The translations under genes and the position numbers were made by a program. DNA of 64,000 nt from Burkholderiales bacterium. Lineage in GTDB: Bacteria; Pseudomonadota; Gammaproteobacteria; Burkholderiales; SG8-39. Below the pieces are notes generated by a model that made no database searches, had not been told where the DNA came from, and saw only the letters and a program-made list of their open reading frames with translations. Location of the stretch: NCBI GenBank assembly GCA_014860445.1, contig JACZJT010000057.1, positions 33,161-97,160 on the forward strand, in the 5' to 3' direction. How positions within the stretch are numbered: the stretch's first letter is position 1; each line of letters starts with the position of its first letter. Shown piece after piece: positions 34,434-44,376 of the stretch.

Positions 34434-37400
34434 TCAAGCCGTCGCGTTTGAACGGCGCTTGCGCTCAGGCATCAAGCCCCAGTAAAGCATGGGCATCGCA
34501 AACACGGAGAGCAGTGTCGAAAACCCGATTCCCCAGACGATGGACGCGGCCACCGGCCCCCAGATCAGCGAGTGCCCGCCGAGTCCGAATGCGAGCGAGA
34601 ACAGGCCGGCGATCGTGGTGGTGCTGGTAATGATGATAGGCACGATGCGCCTGCGGGCGGCATATACGATTGCATGGAGCACGCGCATACCCTGCTTCCT
34701 GCGCGCGTTGGCGGCGTCGATCAGCACGATTGCGGAGTTGACCGCGATGCCCGTGAGCGCGACGACGCCATACAGGGTAAACAGCGAAAGCGGGTTCCCC
34801 GATACGAGCAGTCCGAACACCACCCCGGTGAAGGCGAGCGGCACCGTGGCGAGTATCATCGCCGGCTGCCAGTAGCTCCGGAACTGCGCGGCCAGAATCA
34901 GATAGATGAGACCCACGCCGAGCAGGAACAGCATTTTCATCGCATCCAGGCTCTCGTAGATATCGTCGAGTTCTCCGGAAAAATCGAGTGTCGTTGCCGG
35001 GTAGCGCGCCCTGACCTTTTCCCATGCGGTGCGGATCGCCTCATTCGCGGCCACGGTATCGATGACTTTACGGTCCAGATCCGCTTCGACGGTAATCGAA
35101 CGGCGCAGATTGTAGTGCTTGATGACGCCCTTGCCGGTGCGCGTTTCCGCCCGCACCAGCGCACCGAGGGTGGTGGTTCCGCCTCCGGGGAGGGCAATCG
35201 GGTCGGAGAGGATGCGGCCCGCATCGACCGAATCGCGCGTGCTGGCACGCACGCGCACCTCGAGCTTCTCGCCCTCCTCGCGCATTTGCGTTACGACTTC
35301 GCCGTCGACATGCAGCCGGACGAGACGCGCGACCAGGCCCGGGTCTAGCCCTGTCGCGCGAATCGCGTCGCGGTCCAGCTTCAGGACGAGTTGTGGCCTG
35401 CCCGGCACGTCGTCGTCGGTGACGTCTTTGGTCCCGGGAACCGCGCGCACCACGCGCAGCAATTCGTCGGTTGCCGCGCGCAGCTCAACGGGGTCATCGT
35501 TGCGCAACCGCACACGCACCGGTTTGGCCAGCGGAGGGCCGCTGCTTAGCATCTGAAAGCTGAGTTGCCCGGGACCTGGGAGCGCTTCGATATCTTTGCG
35601 CAGGAAGTCGATTATTTCCTGCACGTCGCGCGACCCTTCCTCCTTGCGCGGTCTGAGCGAGACTGCGACCTGCCCATAAGCGTCGCCGTAGAGCGGCTCG
35701 GTGTCGGTGAACTTGACGCCGGCGATCGAAGTCAGGGCGCGCACCTCGCCGGACTTGAGACGCGCGCGCACCGCCCGCTCCACTTCCTCGGTACGCGCGA
35801 GCGTCTCTTCGATCGGTGCGCTCGCGGGCATGTCGACGTTCACGTAGAAAAGCCGGATGGGGTCGGCAGCGAAGAACTCCAAGCGCACCAGGCCCAGCGC
35901 CGCCGCAGTCCCAGCAGCAGCTACGGTGAGTACGATGGCGAGCCCGAAGCGCCTCGGTCTGCGCAGGACGTAGAGCAATGCCTGGCTATATTTGAGGCGC
36001 AGCTGGCGCGTGAAGCGGTGGCGCATGCGCTGCATGCGCGAGGGCCGCGAAAGATCGAGATTGAGCACGGTGATGTGGGTAGGCAGCATCCAGAAAGCCT
36101 CGATGAGGCTGATGCTAAGCGTAAGCGTCACCACGAACGGAATCACGAACATGAACTTGCCCACGATGCCGGGCATCAGCATCAACGGCAGAAACGCCGC
36201 CAGCGTCGTGGCGACCGATGAGCCGACCGGCGCGGCGACTTCGCGCAGGGCATCCAGCGACGCCAGCAGCACCTGCTGGCCGCGCTGGACGCGATAGTAG
36301 ATGGCTTCGACCACCACCACGGCATCGTCGACCAGCATACCGAGCACGATCACCACGCCGAGCAGCACCGAGATATTGAGAGTGAAACCTGTTGCGTACA
36401 GCACCGCGAAACCGCCGGCGAGCGAGAACGGAATGCCGAGTCCGACCAGGATGGACACGCGAACCCCCAGAAACACCCAGCAGACGACGAGCACCAGCGC
36501 CAGGCCGAGGACCGCGTTCGATTCCATCACGTTGATCGCCGCGCGCGTCGGGACGGTCTGGTCGTCGGTCAGGCTGAGTTTGAGGCCGGAGGACGCGAGC
36601 AGCGCGTTCTTCTCGGCGACGTAGGACTGTATACGCTCCACCAGTTCGAGCGTGTTGGTATAGCTCTTCTTGGTTACCGAGTACAGAATCGCGGGATCGC
36701 CGTTGCTCGACGCAAGCCGGGTCGGTGTCGCACGCCCGCGCGAAACGCTGGCCAGCGCGTCGATCGGTACGCGCTCGCGCGTGCCCGGCAAGGCGAGCGT
36801 GAGTTCGGCAAGGTATCCCGGATCTGCGTCCTGTCCGATGATGCGCACGATCCAGGCGTCGTCGCCGACGCGTATCTTTCCAGCGAAGGTGTCGCGAAAC
36901 CATCCGCGCACGGCATCGGCGAGATTGCCGGCGTTGAGGCCGCGCGCCGCAAGCTTGCGCGGTTCGAACTCGACTCGGAGTTCCGGGTCGTGCAGCCCGA
37001 GCGCGAACACCAGATCGACGCCCGTGAGCCGCTCCAGGTCGGTGCGGATCGCGTGCGCGGCGCGGCGCATCACCTCGTCGTCGGCGCGTCCGGCGAGCAG
37101 CACCTGCGCGGTGGGGAATCCGTTGGAAGTCGTGATCTCCAGAATGCGCGGATCGTCTTTCACCTCCGGGGGCAGCTCGGCCCGGGCCTTGTTCTGTATT
37201 TCACGCCGCAGGTCGGCGACGCGCTTGTCGAACACGCGCTCGGAGATATCGCGAAACCGCACCAGGATCGAAGAAACGTTCTCCCTGCTGCTTGACAGCA
37301 CGAAGCGGATGTCGGCCACCTGCTTGATCGCATCCTCGAGCGGCTGGGTCAGCAGCTTCTCTACGTCCTCCGCCGATCCCCCGGGAAGGATCGTCGTGAT

Positions 37401-37538
37401 ATTGACCCAATTGAAGTTGATTTCCGGATCCTGCTCGCGCGGCATTTGCAAATAGGCGATCGATCCCAGCGCGAGCACCACCGCGAACAGGATGTTGGCC
37501 AGCGGGTGATTCCGCAGCAGCAGTTCGAGTAGCTTCAT
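34434..37538 (-). CDS. RND-family efflux transporter (AcrB/MexF-like inner-membrane pump)
   Basis: The 1034-residue pump has the RND plan: one N-terminal helix (LANILFAVVLALGSIAYLQMPREQDPEI), a porter domain, a helix bundle with GMLVDDAVVVVEAIYYRV (proton-relay Asp-Asp near residue 405), and the mirrored second half with ITGIAVNSAIVLIDAANARR-like GIAVNSAIVLIDAAN near residue 930. It would export hydrophobic drugs or organic compounds with the adaptor encoded 15 nt upstream. No outer-membrane channel gene is near, so a shared TolC-type partner is inferred. Specificity is unknown. Confidence 0.9.
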   Translation of the reverse strand: MKLLELLLRNHPLANILFAVVLALGSIAYLQMPREQDPEINFNWVNITTILPGGSAEDVEKLLTQPLEDAIKQVADIRFVLSSSRENVSSILVRFRDISERVFDKRVADLRREIQNKARAELPPEVKDDPRILEITTSNGFPTAQVLLAGRADDEVMRRAAHAIRTDLERLTGVDLVFALGLHDPELRVEFEPRKLAARGLNAGNLADAVRGWFRDTFAGKIRVGDDAWIVRIIGQDADPGYLAELTLALPGTRERVPIDALASVSRGRATPTRLASSNGDPAILYSVTKKSYTNTLELVERIQSYVAEKNALLASSGLKLSLTDDQTVPTRAAINVMESNAVLGLALVLVVCWVFLGVRVSILVGLGIPFSLAGGFAVLYATGFTLNISVLLGVVIVLGMLVDDAVVVVEAIYYRVQRGQQVLLASLDALREVAAPVGSSVATTLAAFLPLMLMPGIVGKFMFVIPFVVTLTLSISLIEAFWMLPTHITVLNLDLSRPSRMQRMRHRFTRQLRLKYSQALLYVLRRPRRFGLAIVLTVAAAGTAAALGLVRLEFFAADPIRLFYVNVDMPASAPIEETLARTEEVERAVRARLKSGEVRALTSIAGVKFTDTEPLYGDAYGQVAVSLRPRKEEGSRDVQEIIDFLRKDIEALPGPGQLSFQMLSSGPPLAKPVRVRLRNDDPVELRAATDELLRVVRAVPGTKDVTDDDVPGRPQLVLKLDRDAIRATGLDPGLVARLVRLHVDGEVVTQMREEGEKLEVRVRASTRDSVDAGRILSDPIALPGGGTTTLGALVRAETRTGKGVIKHYNLRRSITVEADLDRKVIDTVAANEAIRTAWEKVRARYPATTLDFSGELDDIYESLDAMKMLFLLGVGLIYLILAAQFRSYWQPAMILATVPLAFTGVVFGLLVSGNPLSLFTLYGVVALTGIAVNSAIVLIDAANARRKQGMRVLHAIVYAARRRIVPIIITSTTTIAGLFSLAFGLGGHSLIWGPVAASIVWGIGFSTLLSVFAMPMLYWGLMPERKRRSNATA

Positions 37539-37553
37539 GGCGCGCCGAAACGC

Positions 37554-38591
37554 CTATTTCCGTGGTGCGTCCGGATTCTGCCCGTTGAGGCGCTGCCCGT
37601 CGCGCAGCGTCAACTGGCCAGAGACGGCGATGCGCGCCTCCCGCGGAAGCGCGACCGCCGTGAGACGGCCCTCCTGCGCCCCGGCTATGGGGTGAAACCG
37701 TGCGACGCCGCCCTCATCGACGAATACGCCGAGCGCACCGTCGCGGCGCACGACAAGATCCGCGGTGATATGCGGCTGCGAATCACGCCAAATGACGGCG
37801 CCCGATGCGCCGGCCGCGGCCGGATCGCCTTTGAAACGCAACCGCGCCTCGCGCGTGCGCGCCTGGGGAGAAATCGCGGGCGAAATACGCAGCAGCGCGA
37901 GTTCGCGCGTGATCCCGTCTGCAGCAAAGCGCACATCAGGCGCCTTGCTCAGGGATGCTACGTCCGAGGATTGCAGTTGCACAGAGACCTCGACGCGGTC
38001 GGCGTCGCTGAGCGCGACCAGCGGGCTGCCGGGTGCGGCCAGCTCGCCCACCTGCCCGAGCCGCTCGCGCACGATCGCCGCGAATGGTGCACGTATCGTG
38101 CACTTTCCAACCGCTCGCGCCGCGGTATCGAACTGTGCGCGCGCCTGCTCCCGATCCGCGCGCAGCACCTGGACCTCCGTTTCCCGCGAGGCAAGTGCTT
38201 CCTTGGAAAAGAATCCGCGTGCGGCGAGATCGCGCGCACGTCTGAGCTGCTGGTCCGCCAGAGCAATGCGCGCATCCACGCCCTTGATGCTTGCACTGGC
38301 GCGATCGCGCGCAAGTTCGTAGTCGCGGCACTCGATTCGGGCAAGAACGGCACCGCGGGCAACGCGCTCACCGACCCGGACCGGGATCGCCTCTATGCGT
38401 CCCGCGATTTCTGCCGCAATGCGCGACTCATTGAGCGATACCGCCTGCGCGGATGCCTGGCGTTCCGGATATACGGCGATCTCCGACAGCGGCTTGATCA
38501 CCACGACCGGTGCAATTGGAGCGGAACCGACCTGGGCGTATGCCGGCAACGCAAACACGGCAGCCACCAACAGCAAACGAATGCGCATCAT
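37554..38591 (-). CDS. RND periplasmic adaptor (membrane fusion protein)
   Basis: The 345-residue protein has a signal peptide (MMRIRLLLVAAVFALPAYAQ), barrel-lipoyl segments (GRIEAIPVRVGERVARGAVLARIECRDYELARDRA), a coiled-coil hairpin about residues 95-155 and IRAPFAAIVRERLGQVGELAAPGSPLVAL, the typical lipoyl half. A second ATG at 38588 is closer to the ideal distance from the GGAG site. It links the RND pump to an outer-membrane channel. Its stop lies 15 nt before the pump gene. Confidence 0.88.
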   Translation of the reverse strand: MMRIRLLLVAAVFALPAYAQVGSAPIAPVVVIKPLSEIAVYPERQASAQAVSLNESRIAAEIAGRIEAIPVRVGERVARGAVLARIECRDYELARDRASASIKGVDARIALADQQLRRARDLAARGFFSKEALASRETEVQVLRADREQARAQFDTAARAVGKCTIRAPFAAIVRERLGQVGELAAPGSPLVALSDADRVEVSVQLQSSDVASLSKAPDVRFAADGITRELALLRISPAISPQARTREARLRFKGDPAAAGASGAVIWRDSQPHITADLVVRRDGALGVFVDEGGVARFHPIAGAQEGRLTAVALPREARIAVSGQLTLRDGQRLNGQNPDAPRK

Positions 38592-38647
38592 TCTCCGACC
38601 CCAGGAAAGCCGTGATGCGCCAATTCAAGCGAAAAACGGCGTGAAAA

Positions 38648-39844
38648 TCAAATGCGTTCGAAAATGCCCGCCGCACCCATGCCCGTTCCCACGCACATGG
38701 TCACCATCCCGTATTTCAGGTTCTTGCGGCGCAAGGCGTGGATCACTGTGGCCGAGCGGATGGCGCCGGTCGCGCCCAGCGGATGGCCCAGTGCGATGGC
38801 GCCGCCCATGGGATTCACCTTGGCCGGATCGAGCTTGAGGTCCTGCATCACCGCGAGCGATTGCGCCGCAAAGGCTTCGTTGAGTTCGAACCAGTCGATC
38901 TGATCCTGCGTGATGCCCGCCGCCTTGCAGGCCGCGGGAATCGCCTCTTTCGGACCAATGCCCATGATCTCCGGCGGCACACCCCGGACCGCAAACGAAA
39001 CGAAGCGCGCAAGCGGCGTCAGGTTGAATTGCTTCAGGATTTTTTCGCTGACCAGGATCAGCGCACCCGCACCGTCGGAAGTCTGCGAACTGTTGCCGGC
39101 GGTGACTGAACCCTTGGGCGAGAACACCGGCCGCAGCTTCGCCAGCGAGACCAGATTGGTATCGGCACGCGCCCCTTCGTCCTGGCCCACGCTGCGGGTC
39201 TTGATATCGATTTTCCCGGTAGCGAGATTGGGGAAGCGCTCGACGATTTCAACTTCCGTTGTCTCGTCCTTGAACTCACCCGCCAGCTGTGCCGCAATCG
39301 CCTTCTGGTGCGACTTCAGCGAAAACTCGTCCTGTGCTTCGCGCGATACTTTCCACTGTTTCGCCACGTTCTCGGCGGTCAGGCCCATGCCGTAGGCCAT
39401 GCCGATGTTTTCGTCCTTGAAAATGCCCATGTTCATGGACGGGTGGTAACCCATCATCGGCACCATGGACATCGACTCGACTCCTGCGGCGATCATCACA
39501 TCGGCCTGGCCGACGCGAATGCGGTCGGCCGCCATGGCCACTGCTGTGATGCCCGAAGCGCAATAGCGATTGATGGTCACGCCGGCCACCGTCTTCGGCA
39601 GGCCCGCAAGCAGCACCGCCATGCGCGCGACATTGAGTCCCTGCTCCGCTTCCGGGAAGGAGCAGCCGACGATGGCATCCTCGATCAGTTTCGTATCGAG
39701 TCCCGGCACCTTGGATACCGCGGACTGAATCGCGCGCACCAACAGGTCGTCCGGGCGCACGTTCTTGAACATGCCGCGCGGCGCCTTGCCTATGGGTGTG
39801 CGGGTCGCGGCGACGATGTATGCGTCCTGCAATTGTTTGCTCAT
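38648..39844 (-). CDS. Acetyl-CoA C-acyltransferase (thiolase)
   Basis: The 398-residue thiolase cleaves 3-ketoacyl-CoA in beta-oxidation. The nucleophilic Cys is in NRYCASGITAVAMAADRI (near residue 90), GHPLGATGAIRSAT (near 357) gives the His, and CVGTGMGAAGIFERI holds the second Cys. The ATG at 39844 has an AGGAG site; the frame further upstream is not conserved. It lies about 100 nt after the FadB-like gene, consistent with a beta-oxidation operon. It could also serve 3-oxoadipyl-CoA from benzoate, but the sequence does not decide this. Confidence 0.93.
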   Translation of the reverse strand: MSKQLQDAYIVAATRTPIGKAPRGMFKNVRPDDLLVRAIQSAVSKVPGLDTKLIEDAIVGCSFPEAEQGLNVARMAVLLAGLPKTVAGVTINRYCASGITAVAMAADRIRVGQADVMIAAGVESMSMVPMMGYHPSMNMGIFKDENIGMAYGMGLTAENVAKQWKVSREAQDEFSLKSHQKAIAAQLAGEFKDETTEVEIVERFPNLATGKIDIKTRSVGQDEGARADTNLVSLAKLRPVFSPKGSVTAGNSSQTSDGAGALILVSEKILKQFNLTPLARFVSFAVRGVPPEIMGIGPKEAIPAACKAAGITQDQIDWFELNEAFAAQSLAVMQDLKLDPAKVNPMGGAIALGHPLGATGAIRSATVIHALRRKNLKYGMVTMCVGTGMGAAGIFERI

Positions 39845-39951
39845 GTCTATTCTCCTAGATTCGTTTGGATGCGAGGGGACAACTCCCCTCGCGCTCCCCT
39901 GATTCAGCGGCCATTTCAGCAATGCAGAATTGGCCGTGCATGGCTCACCGC

Positions 39952-42339
39952 TCAGTTACGCACCGGTTTGCCGGTCTGCATCATGCCCATGATCCGTTCC
40001 TGGGTCTTGGGATGATTGAGCAATTCCATGAAGGCCTTGCGCTCCAGATCGAGCAGCCACTGCTCATTCACCAGACTGCCGGCTTCGACTTCGCCGCCGC
40101 AGACGATCTCGGCGATCATCGCACCCAGTTTGTAGTCGTGCGCGGAAATGAAACCGCCGTCGCGCATGTTCACCAGTTGCGCCATGATCGTCGCCATGCC
40201 GTAGCGCCCTGCGACGGGCACCTGCGCCCTCAACGGCGGCCTGTAGCCGGCATCGAACATTGCGCGCGCTTCGACCTTGGCCACATGCAGCAATTCGTAG
40301 GCGTTGAACACGATGACGTCGTTCGCGCCCAGATAGCCCATTTTTTTCGCCTCCAGCGCGGATTTGGAAACATTGGCGGTCGCCGCATTCATGAAGTAGT
40401 TCTTAAGGAACTGCAGCAGATCGTTGCCCTTGGCGTCAGCGGCCGCGCGCACCGCCGCTTCCTTGAGTCCACCACCCGCCGGAATCAGGCCGACGCCGAC
40501 TTCGACCAGGCCTATGTAGGATTCAATCGACGCGACGCGCTTGGCCGCATGCATCAACAGTTCGCAGCCGCCGCCCAGCGCCAGGCCGGCGACTGCGGCG
40601 ACTACCGGCACGTTTGCGTATTTCATTGCGAGATGCGCCTGCTGCAGTTCGGCCACCGCCGGTTCGATCGCTTTGACCCCACCCGACATGAACAGCGGCA
40701 GCATCGCCTGCAGATCAGCGCCGACGGAAAACGGGCCGCCCGCGGCTGCATCGGCGTTCCACAGCACCAGGCCTTTGTAGTTCTTCTCCGCCTCGGCGAT
40801 GGCCTTGGCCAGCCCCGTGATCACGCCGGGGCCGATCGCGTGCATTTTCGTCTTCAGCGACAGGATCAAAACCTCGTCGCCCTGGTGCCAGATGCGCACC
40901 GAGTCATCCTCGAACACCGTCGTACCCGCCTTGCTGCCGTCTGGCACGCCGTCCCCCGCTACCGGGGAGCGGAACGGCTGGCGCTGATACACCCCCAGCG
41001 TCGAGCGCGGCACATTGGTCTTGCGCGACGGCGAATACGAGCCCTCCGGCGCATGCACGCCGCTGCGTCCGTCCAATACCCAGGCCGGCAGCGGCGCCTT
41101 GCACAGCGCCTTGCCTGCGTCTATGTCTTCCTTGACCCAGCCCGCGACCTGCTGCCAGCCGGCGTTCTGCCAGGTCTCGAACGGTCCGACGCTCTGGCCG
41201 AAACCCCAACGCATGGCGAAATCGACGTCGCGCGCGTTGTCGGCGATGGTTTCCAGATGAACCCCGATGTAGTGGAAGGTATCGCGGAAGATCGCCCACA
41301 GGAACTGCGCCTGCGGGTTCTTCGATTCGCGCAGAGTCTTCATGCGCTTGGCCGGATCTTTCTCTTTCAGTATGCGCGCAACCAGATCGTCCGCCTTGCC
41401 GCCGCCGGCGACATATTCGCCCTTGGCGAAGTCCAGGCGCTGGATCTCCTTGCCGACTTTCTTGTAGAAACCGGCGCCGGTCTTCTGCCCCAGTGCGCCG
41501 GCCTGCACCAGCTTGGTCAACACTTCCGGCGTTTTGTACACGGCGAAAAACGGATCGTCCGCCAACGTGTCCTGCATGGTCTTGATCACATGGCCCATGG
41601 TGTCCAGCCCGACCACGTCGGCCGTTCGGAAAGTGCCCGACTTGGCGCGTCCGAGCTTGGCCCCGGTGAGATCGTCCACCACATCGCATGAGATGCCGAA
41701 TTTCTCGGCTTCGTGCATGGTCGCCAGCATGCCGAAAATGCCGACGCGATTGGCGATGAAGTTCGGCGTATCTTTCGCACGCACCACCCCTTTGCCCAGC
41801 GTAGTGGTAAGGAAGCCTTCGAGCTGATCGAGGATCTGCGCCGAGGTCGCTGCCGTCGCGATCAGTTCCACGAGGTGCATATAGCGCGGCGGATTGAAGA
41901 AATGTACGCCGCAGAAGCGCGCCTTGAGCCCGGCATCGAAGCCCTCTGACAGCGCCGTGATCGACAGGCCCGAGGTATTCGATGCGAAAATCGCGTTCGG
42001 CGCAATGAAGGGCGCGACCTTCTTGTACAGATCGTGTTTCCAGTCCATGCGCTCGGCGATGGCTTCGATGATGAGATCGCAGCCCTTCAGCGCTTCGAGA
42101 TGGTCGTCGTAGTTGCCGACTTCGATATGGGACGCGTCGTCCTTGTTGCCGAAGGGCGCCGGGTTCAGCTTTTTCAGATTGTCGATGGCGCGCAGCACGA
42201 TGCCGTCCTTGGGACCTTCCTTGGCGGGCAGGTCGAACAGCACCACGGGGACCTTGGCGTTGACGCAGTGGGCGGCGATTTGCGCGCCCATTACGCCGGC
42301 GCCGAGGACGGCGACTTTCCTGACGATGAAATTGTTCAC
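39952..42339 (-). CDS. 3-Hydroxyacyl-CoA dehydrogenase / enoyl-CoA hydratase fusion (FadB/FadN-like)
   Basis: The 795-residue bifunctional beta-oxidation enzyme has an N-terminal NAD-binding 3-hydroxyacyl-CoA dehydrogenase (GAGVMGAQIAAHC, residues 13-25; FFNPPRYMHLVEL near 145) and a C-terminal crotonase-type hydratase (about 480-690; GLALGGGCELLMHAAKR). It is the reverse order of E. coli FadB, matching the dehydrogenase-first FadN/FadJ-like proteins of betaproteobacteria. It starts with GTG, with AAGGAC upstream. Substrates are long- or medium-chain 3-hydroxyacyl and enoyl-CoAs. Confidence 0.92.
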   Translation of the reverse strand: MNNFIVRKVAVLGAGVMGAQIAAHCVNAKVPVVLFDLPAKEGPKDGIVLRAIDNLKKLNPAPFGNKDDASHIEVGNYDDHLEALKGCDLIIEAIAERMDWKHDLYKKVAPFIAPNAIFASNTSGLSITALSEGFDAGLKARFCGVHFFNPPRYMHLVELIATAATSAQILDQLEGFLTTTLGKGVVRAKDTPNFIANRVGIFGMLATMHEAEKFGISCDVVDDLTGAKLGRAKSGTFRTADVVGLDTMGHVIKTMQDTLADDPFFAVYKTPEVLTKLVQAGALGQKTGAGFYKKVGKEIQRLDFAKGEYVAGGGKADDLVARILKEKDPAKRMKTLRESKNPQAQFLWAIFRDTFHYIGVHLETIADNARDVDFAMRWGFGQSVGPFETWQNAGWQQVAGWVKEDIDAGKALCKAPLPAWVLDGRSGVHAPEGSYSPSRKTNVPRSTLGVYQRQPFRSPVAGDGVPDGSKAGTTVFEDDSVRIWHQGDEVLILSLKTKMHAIGPGVITGLAKAIAEAEKNYKGLVLWNADAAAGGPFSVGADLQAMLPLFMSGGVKAIEPAVAELQQAHLAMKYANVPVVAAVAGLALGGGCELLMHAAKRVASIESYIGLVEVGVGLIPAGGGLKEAAVRAAADAKGNDLLQFLKNYFMNAATANVSKSALEAKKMGYLGANDVIVFNAYELLHVAKVEARAMFDAGYRPPLRAQVPVAGRYGMATIMAQLVNMRDGGFISAHDYKLGAMIAEIVCGGEVEAGSLVNEQWLLDLERKAFMELLNHPKTQERIMGMMQTGKPVRN

Positions 42340-42382
42340 GATTGTCCTTTCCTGATATTGGGCATTACACGGCGACAGCCCA

Positions 42383-42496
42383 CCCTCACCCCAGCCCTCT
42401 CCCGCCCAAGCGGGAGAGGGAGAATTTCCTCGCCCCGATTGCGCAAGAAGAACTGTTCCCTCGCCCCGCTAGCGGGGAGAGGGTTAGGGTGAGGGG
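42383..42496. repeat. REP-like palindromic element between the FadB-like and FadE-like genes
   Basis: CCCTCACCCCAGCCCTCTCC at the left and GGGTTAGGGTGAGGGG at the right are inverted copies, with inner stems (CCCTCTCCCG/CGGGAGAGGG and CCCCGCTAGCGGGG). This G/C-rich double hairpin is typical of repetitive extragenic palindromes. It stands between two co-directional genes and may shape mRNA ends or stability. Confidence 0.75.
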
Positions 42497-42536
42497 CGGC
42501 GGCCGGCAAGACTGTCACGCAACAACACACTGCAAA

Positions 42537-44327
42537 CTAAAACAATTCCGCTTCGAGATCGAGCAGATTCGCTGCGCCCGAGCGCGCCTGGCGTATCAGC
42601 ATGGCGGTTTCCGGCAGCAGGCGCGCATAGTAAAAACGCGCAGTCGCCAGCTTGGCCTTGTAGAAGCTGTCGCCGGAGTCGAGTTTCTCGAGCGCGATCT
42701 TGGCCATGCGCGCGAAGAAGTAGGCGTAGACCAGGTGACCGACCACGCGCAGATAGGGCACCGCGGCTGCGCCGACTTCATCCTGGTTCTGAAAGGCCTT
42801 CATGCCGATTTCCATGGTCAGCTTGGTGAGTTTGCCGCCGAGTTCCCCCAGGGGAGTAACGAACTCGCTCAGCGCTTCGTCGGTACCGTTCTCCTCGACG
42901 AAGGCCTGCACCAGCGCGCCGAATTTCTTCAGCTTGGCGCCGTTGTCCATCAGCACCTTGCGCCCGAGCAGGTCGAGCGACTGGATGGTGTTGGTGCCTT
43001 CGTAAATCATGTTGATGCGGGCATCACGCACATACTGCTCCATGCCCCACTCCGAAATGTAGCCATGCCCGCCGTAGACCTGCATCGCCTCCGAGGTGGC
43101 GATCCAGCCGTTGTCGGTGATGAAGGCCTTGACGATGGGCGTGAGCAGGGTGACCAGGTCCGCCGCGTCCTTGCGCACGCTTTCATCCGGATGATTGAGT
43201 TCGCGGTCGATCTGTAGCGCAATGAACGAGGTAAATGCGCGCCCGCCCTCGGCATAGGCCTTGGCCGTCAGCAGCATGCGCCGCACGTCCGGATGCACGA
43301 TGATCGGGTCGGCGGGCAGATCCGGCGCCTTTACCCCGGACAGGCTGCGCATCTGCACCCGATCCTTGGCGTAGACCAGCGCGTTCTGGTAGGCGACTTC
43401 GGTCTGCCCCAGGGACTGCATGCCCACGCCCAGGCGCGCGGCGTTCATCATCACGAACATCGCATTGAGGCCCTTGTTCGGCTGCCCGACCAGCCAGCCG
43501 GTGGCCGCGTCCATGTTCATCTGGCAGGTCGAATTGCCGTGGATGCCCATTTTCTCTTCGATCGCGCCGCAAGTGATGCCGTTGCGCGCGCCGATGCCGC
43601 CGTCGGCGGCCGGAATGAATTTAGGCACCAGGAACAGCGATATGCCCTTGGTCCCCGCCGGCGCGTCCGGCAGGCGCGCGAGCACCAGGTGCAGGATGTT
43701 CGCGGCCATGTCGTGCTCTCCGGCCGAAATGAATATCTTGCTGCCCGTGATCTTGTAGGAACCGTCGGCCTGGGGTTCTGCCTTTGAGCGCAGCAGCCCG
43801 AGATCGGTGCCGCAGTGCGCCTCGGTCAGGCACATGGTGCCGGTCCATTCGCCCGAGACCAGTTTGGGCAGGTACAGTTGCTTCTGCTCCGGTGTGCCGT
43901 GCTCGTGCAGGCACTCGTACGCGCCATGGGACAAACCGGGATACATGTACCAGGCCTGGTTGCAGGCGTTCAGCATTTCCGAAAACGGGTTGTACAGGAC
44001 GACAGGCAGGCCCTGGCCGCCATACTCCGGGTCGCAGGTGAGCGACGGCCAGCCCGCTTCGACGAACTGCTGGTACGCCTCCTTGAAGCCCTTGGGCGTG
44101 GTGACGACATGGCTGGCCTTGTCCAATTGGCAGCCTTCGCGATCGCCGCTGTGATTCAGGGGGAACAGCACCTTCGACGTAAACTTCGCGCCCTCTTCCA
44201 GCACCTGATTGATGGTGTCTGCGTCCACCTCGGCGTATTTCGGGATTTGCTTCAACTCGTCTTCGACCTGCAGCAGTTCATGCAGGACGAATTGCATATC
44301 ACGCAAGGGTGCGACGTACTGACCCAT
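42537..44327 (-). CDS. Acyl-CoA dehydrogenase, long FadE-like type with C-terminal extension
   Basis: The 596-residue flavoprotein introduces the first double bond into acyl-CoA. It has an N-terminal extension, flavin motifs TGTMCLTEAHCGTDLG and KIFISAGEHDM, and the catalytic Glu in IYEGTNTIQSLDLLGRK (near residue 436). The extra C-terminal part (after about 460) is the extended domain of FadE5/DmdC-like enzymes. It starts 49 nt after the TetR-regulator stop, with a GGAGATAG ribosome site. Confidence 0.92.
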   Translation of the reverse strand: MGQYVAPLRDMQFVLHELLQVEDELKQIPKYAEVDADTINQVLEEGAKFTSKVLFPLNHSGDREGCQLDKASHVVTTPKGFKEAYQQFVEAGWPSLTCDPEYGGQGLPVVLYNPFSEMLNACNQAWYMYPGLSHGAYECLHEHGTPEQKQLYLPKLVSGEWTGTMCLTEAHCGTDLGLLRSKAEPQADGSYKITGSKIFISAGEHDMAANILHLVLARLPDAPAGTKGISLFLVPKFIPAADGGIGARNGITCGAIEEKMGIHGNSTCQMNMDAATGWLVGQPNKGLNAMFVMMNAARLGVGMQSLGQTEVAYQNALVYAKDRVQMRSLSGVKAPDLPADPIIVHPDVRRMLLTAKAYAEGGRAFTSFIALQIDRELNHPDESVRKDAADLVTLLTPIVKAFITDNGWIATSEAMQVYGGHGYISEWGMEQYVRDARINMIYEGTNTIQSLDLLGRKVLMDNGAKLKKFGALVQAFVEENGTDEALSEFVTPLGELGGKLTKLTMEIGMKAFQNQDEVGAAAVPYLRVVGHLVYAYFFARMAKIALEKLDSGDSFYKAKLATARFYYARLLPETAMLIRQARSGAANLLDLEAELF

Positions 44328-44376
44328 TTCTATCTCCTTCGGATTGAATACTTATCTGTTGTAAAAATCACTTGAA

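Noticed and set aside
39865..41691. 608-codon plus-strand frame opposite the FadB-like gene
   Set aside because: Antisense shadow of a well-supported enzyme; composition typical of the reverse strand.
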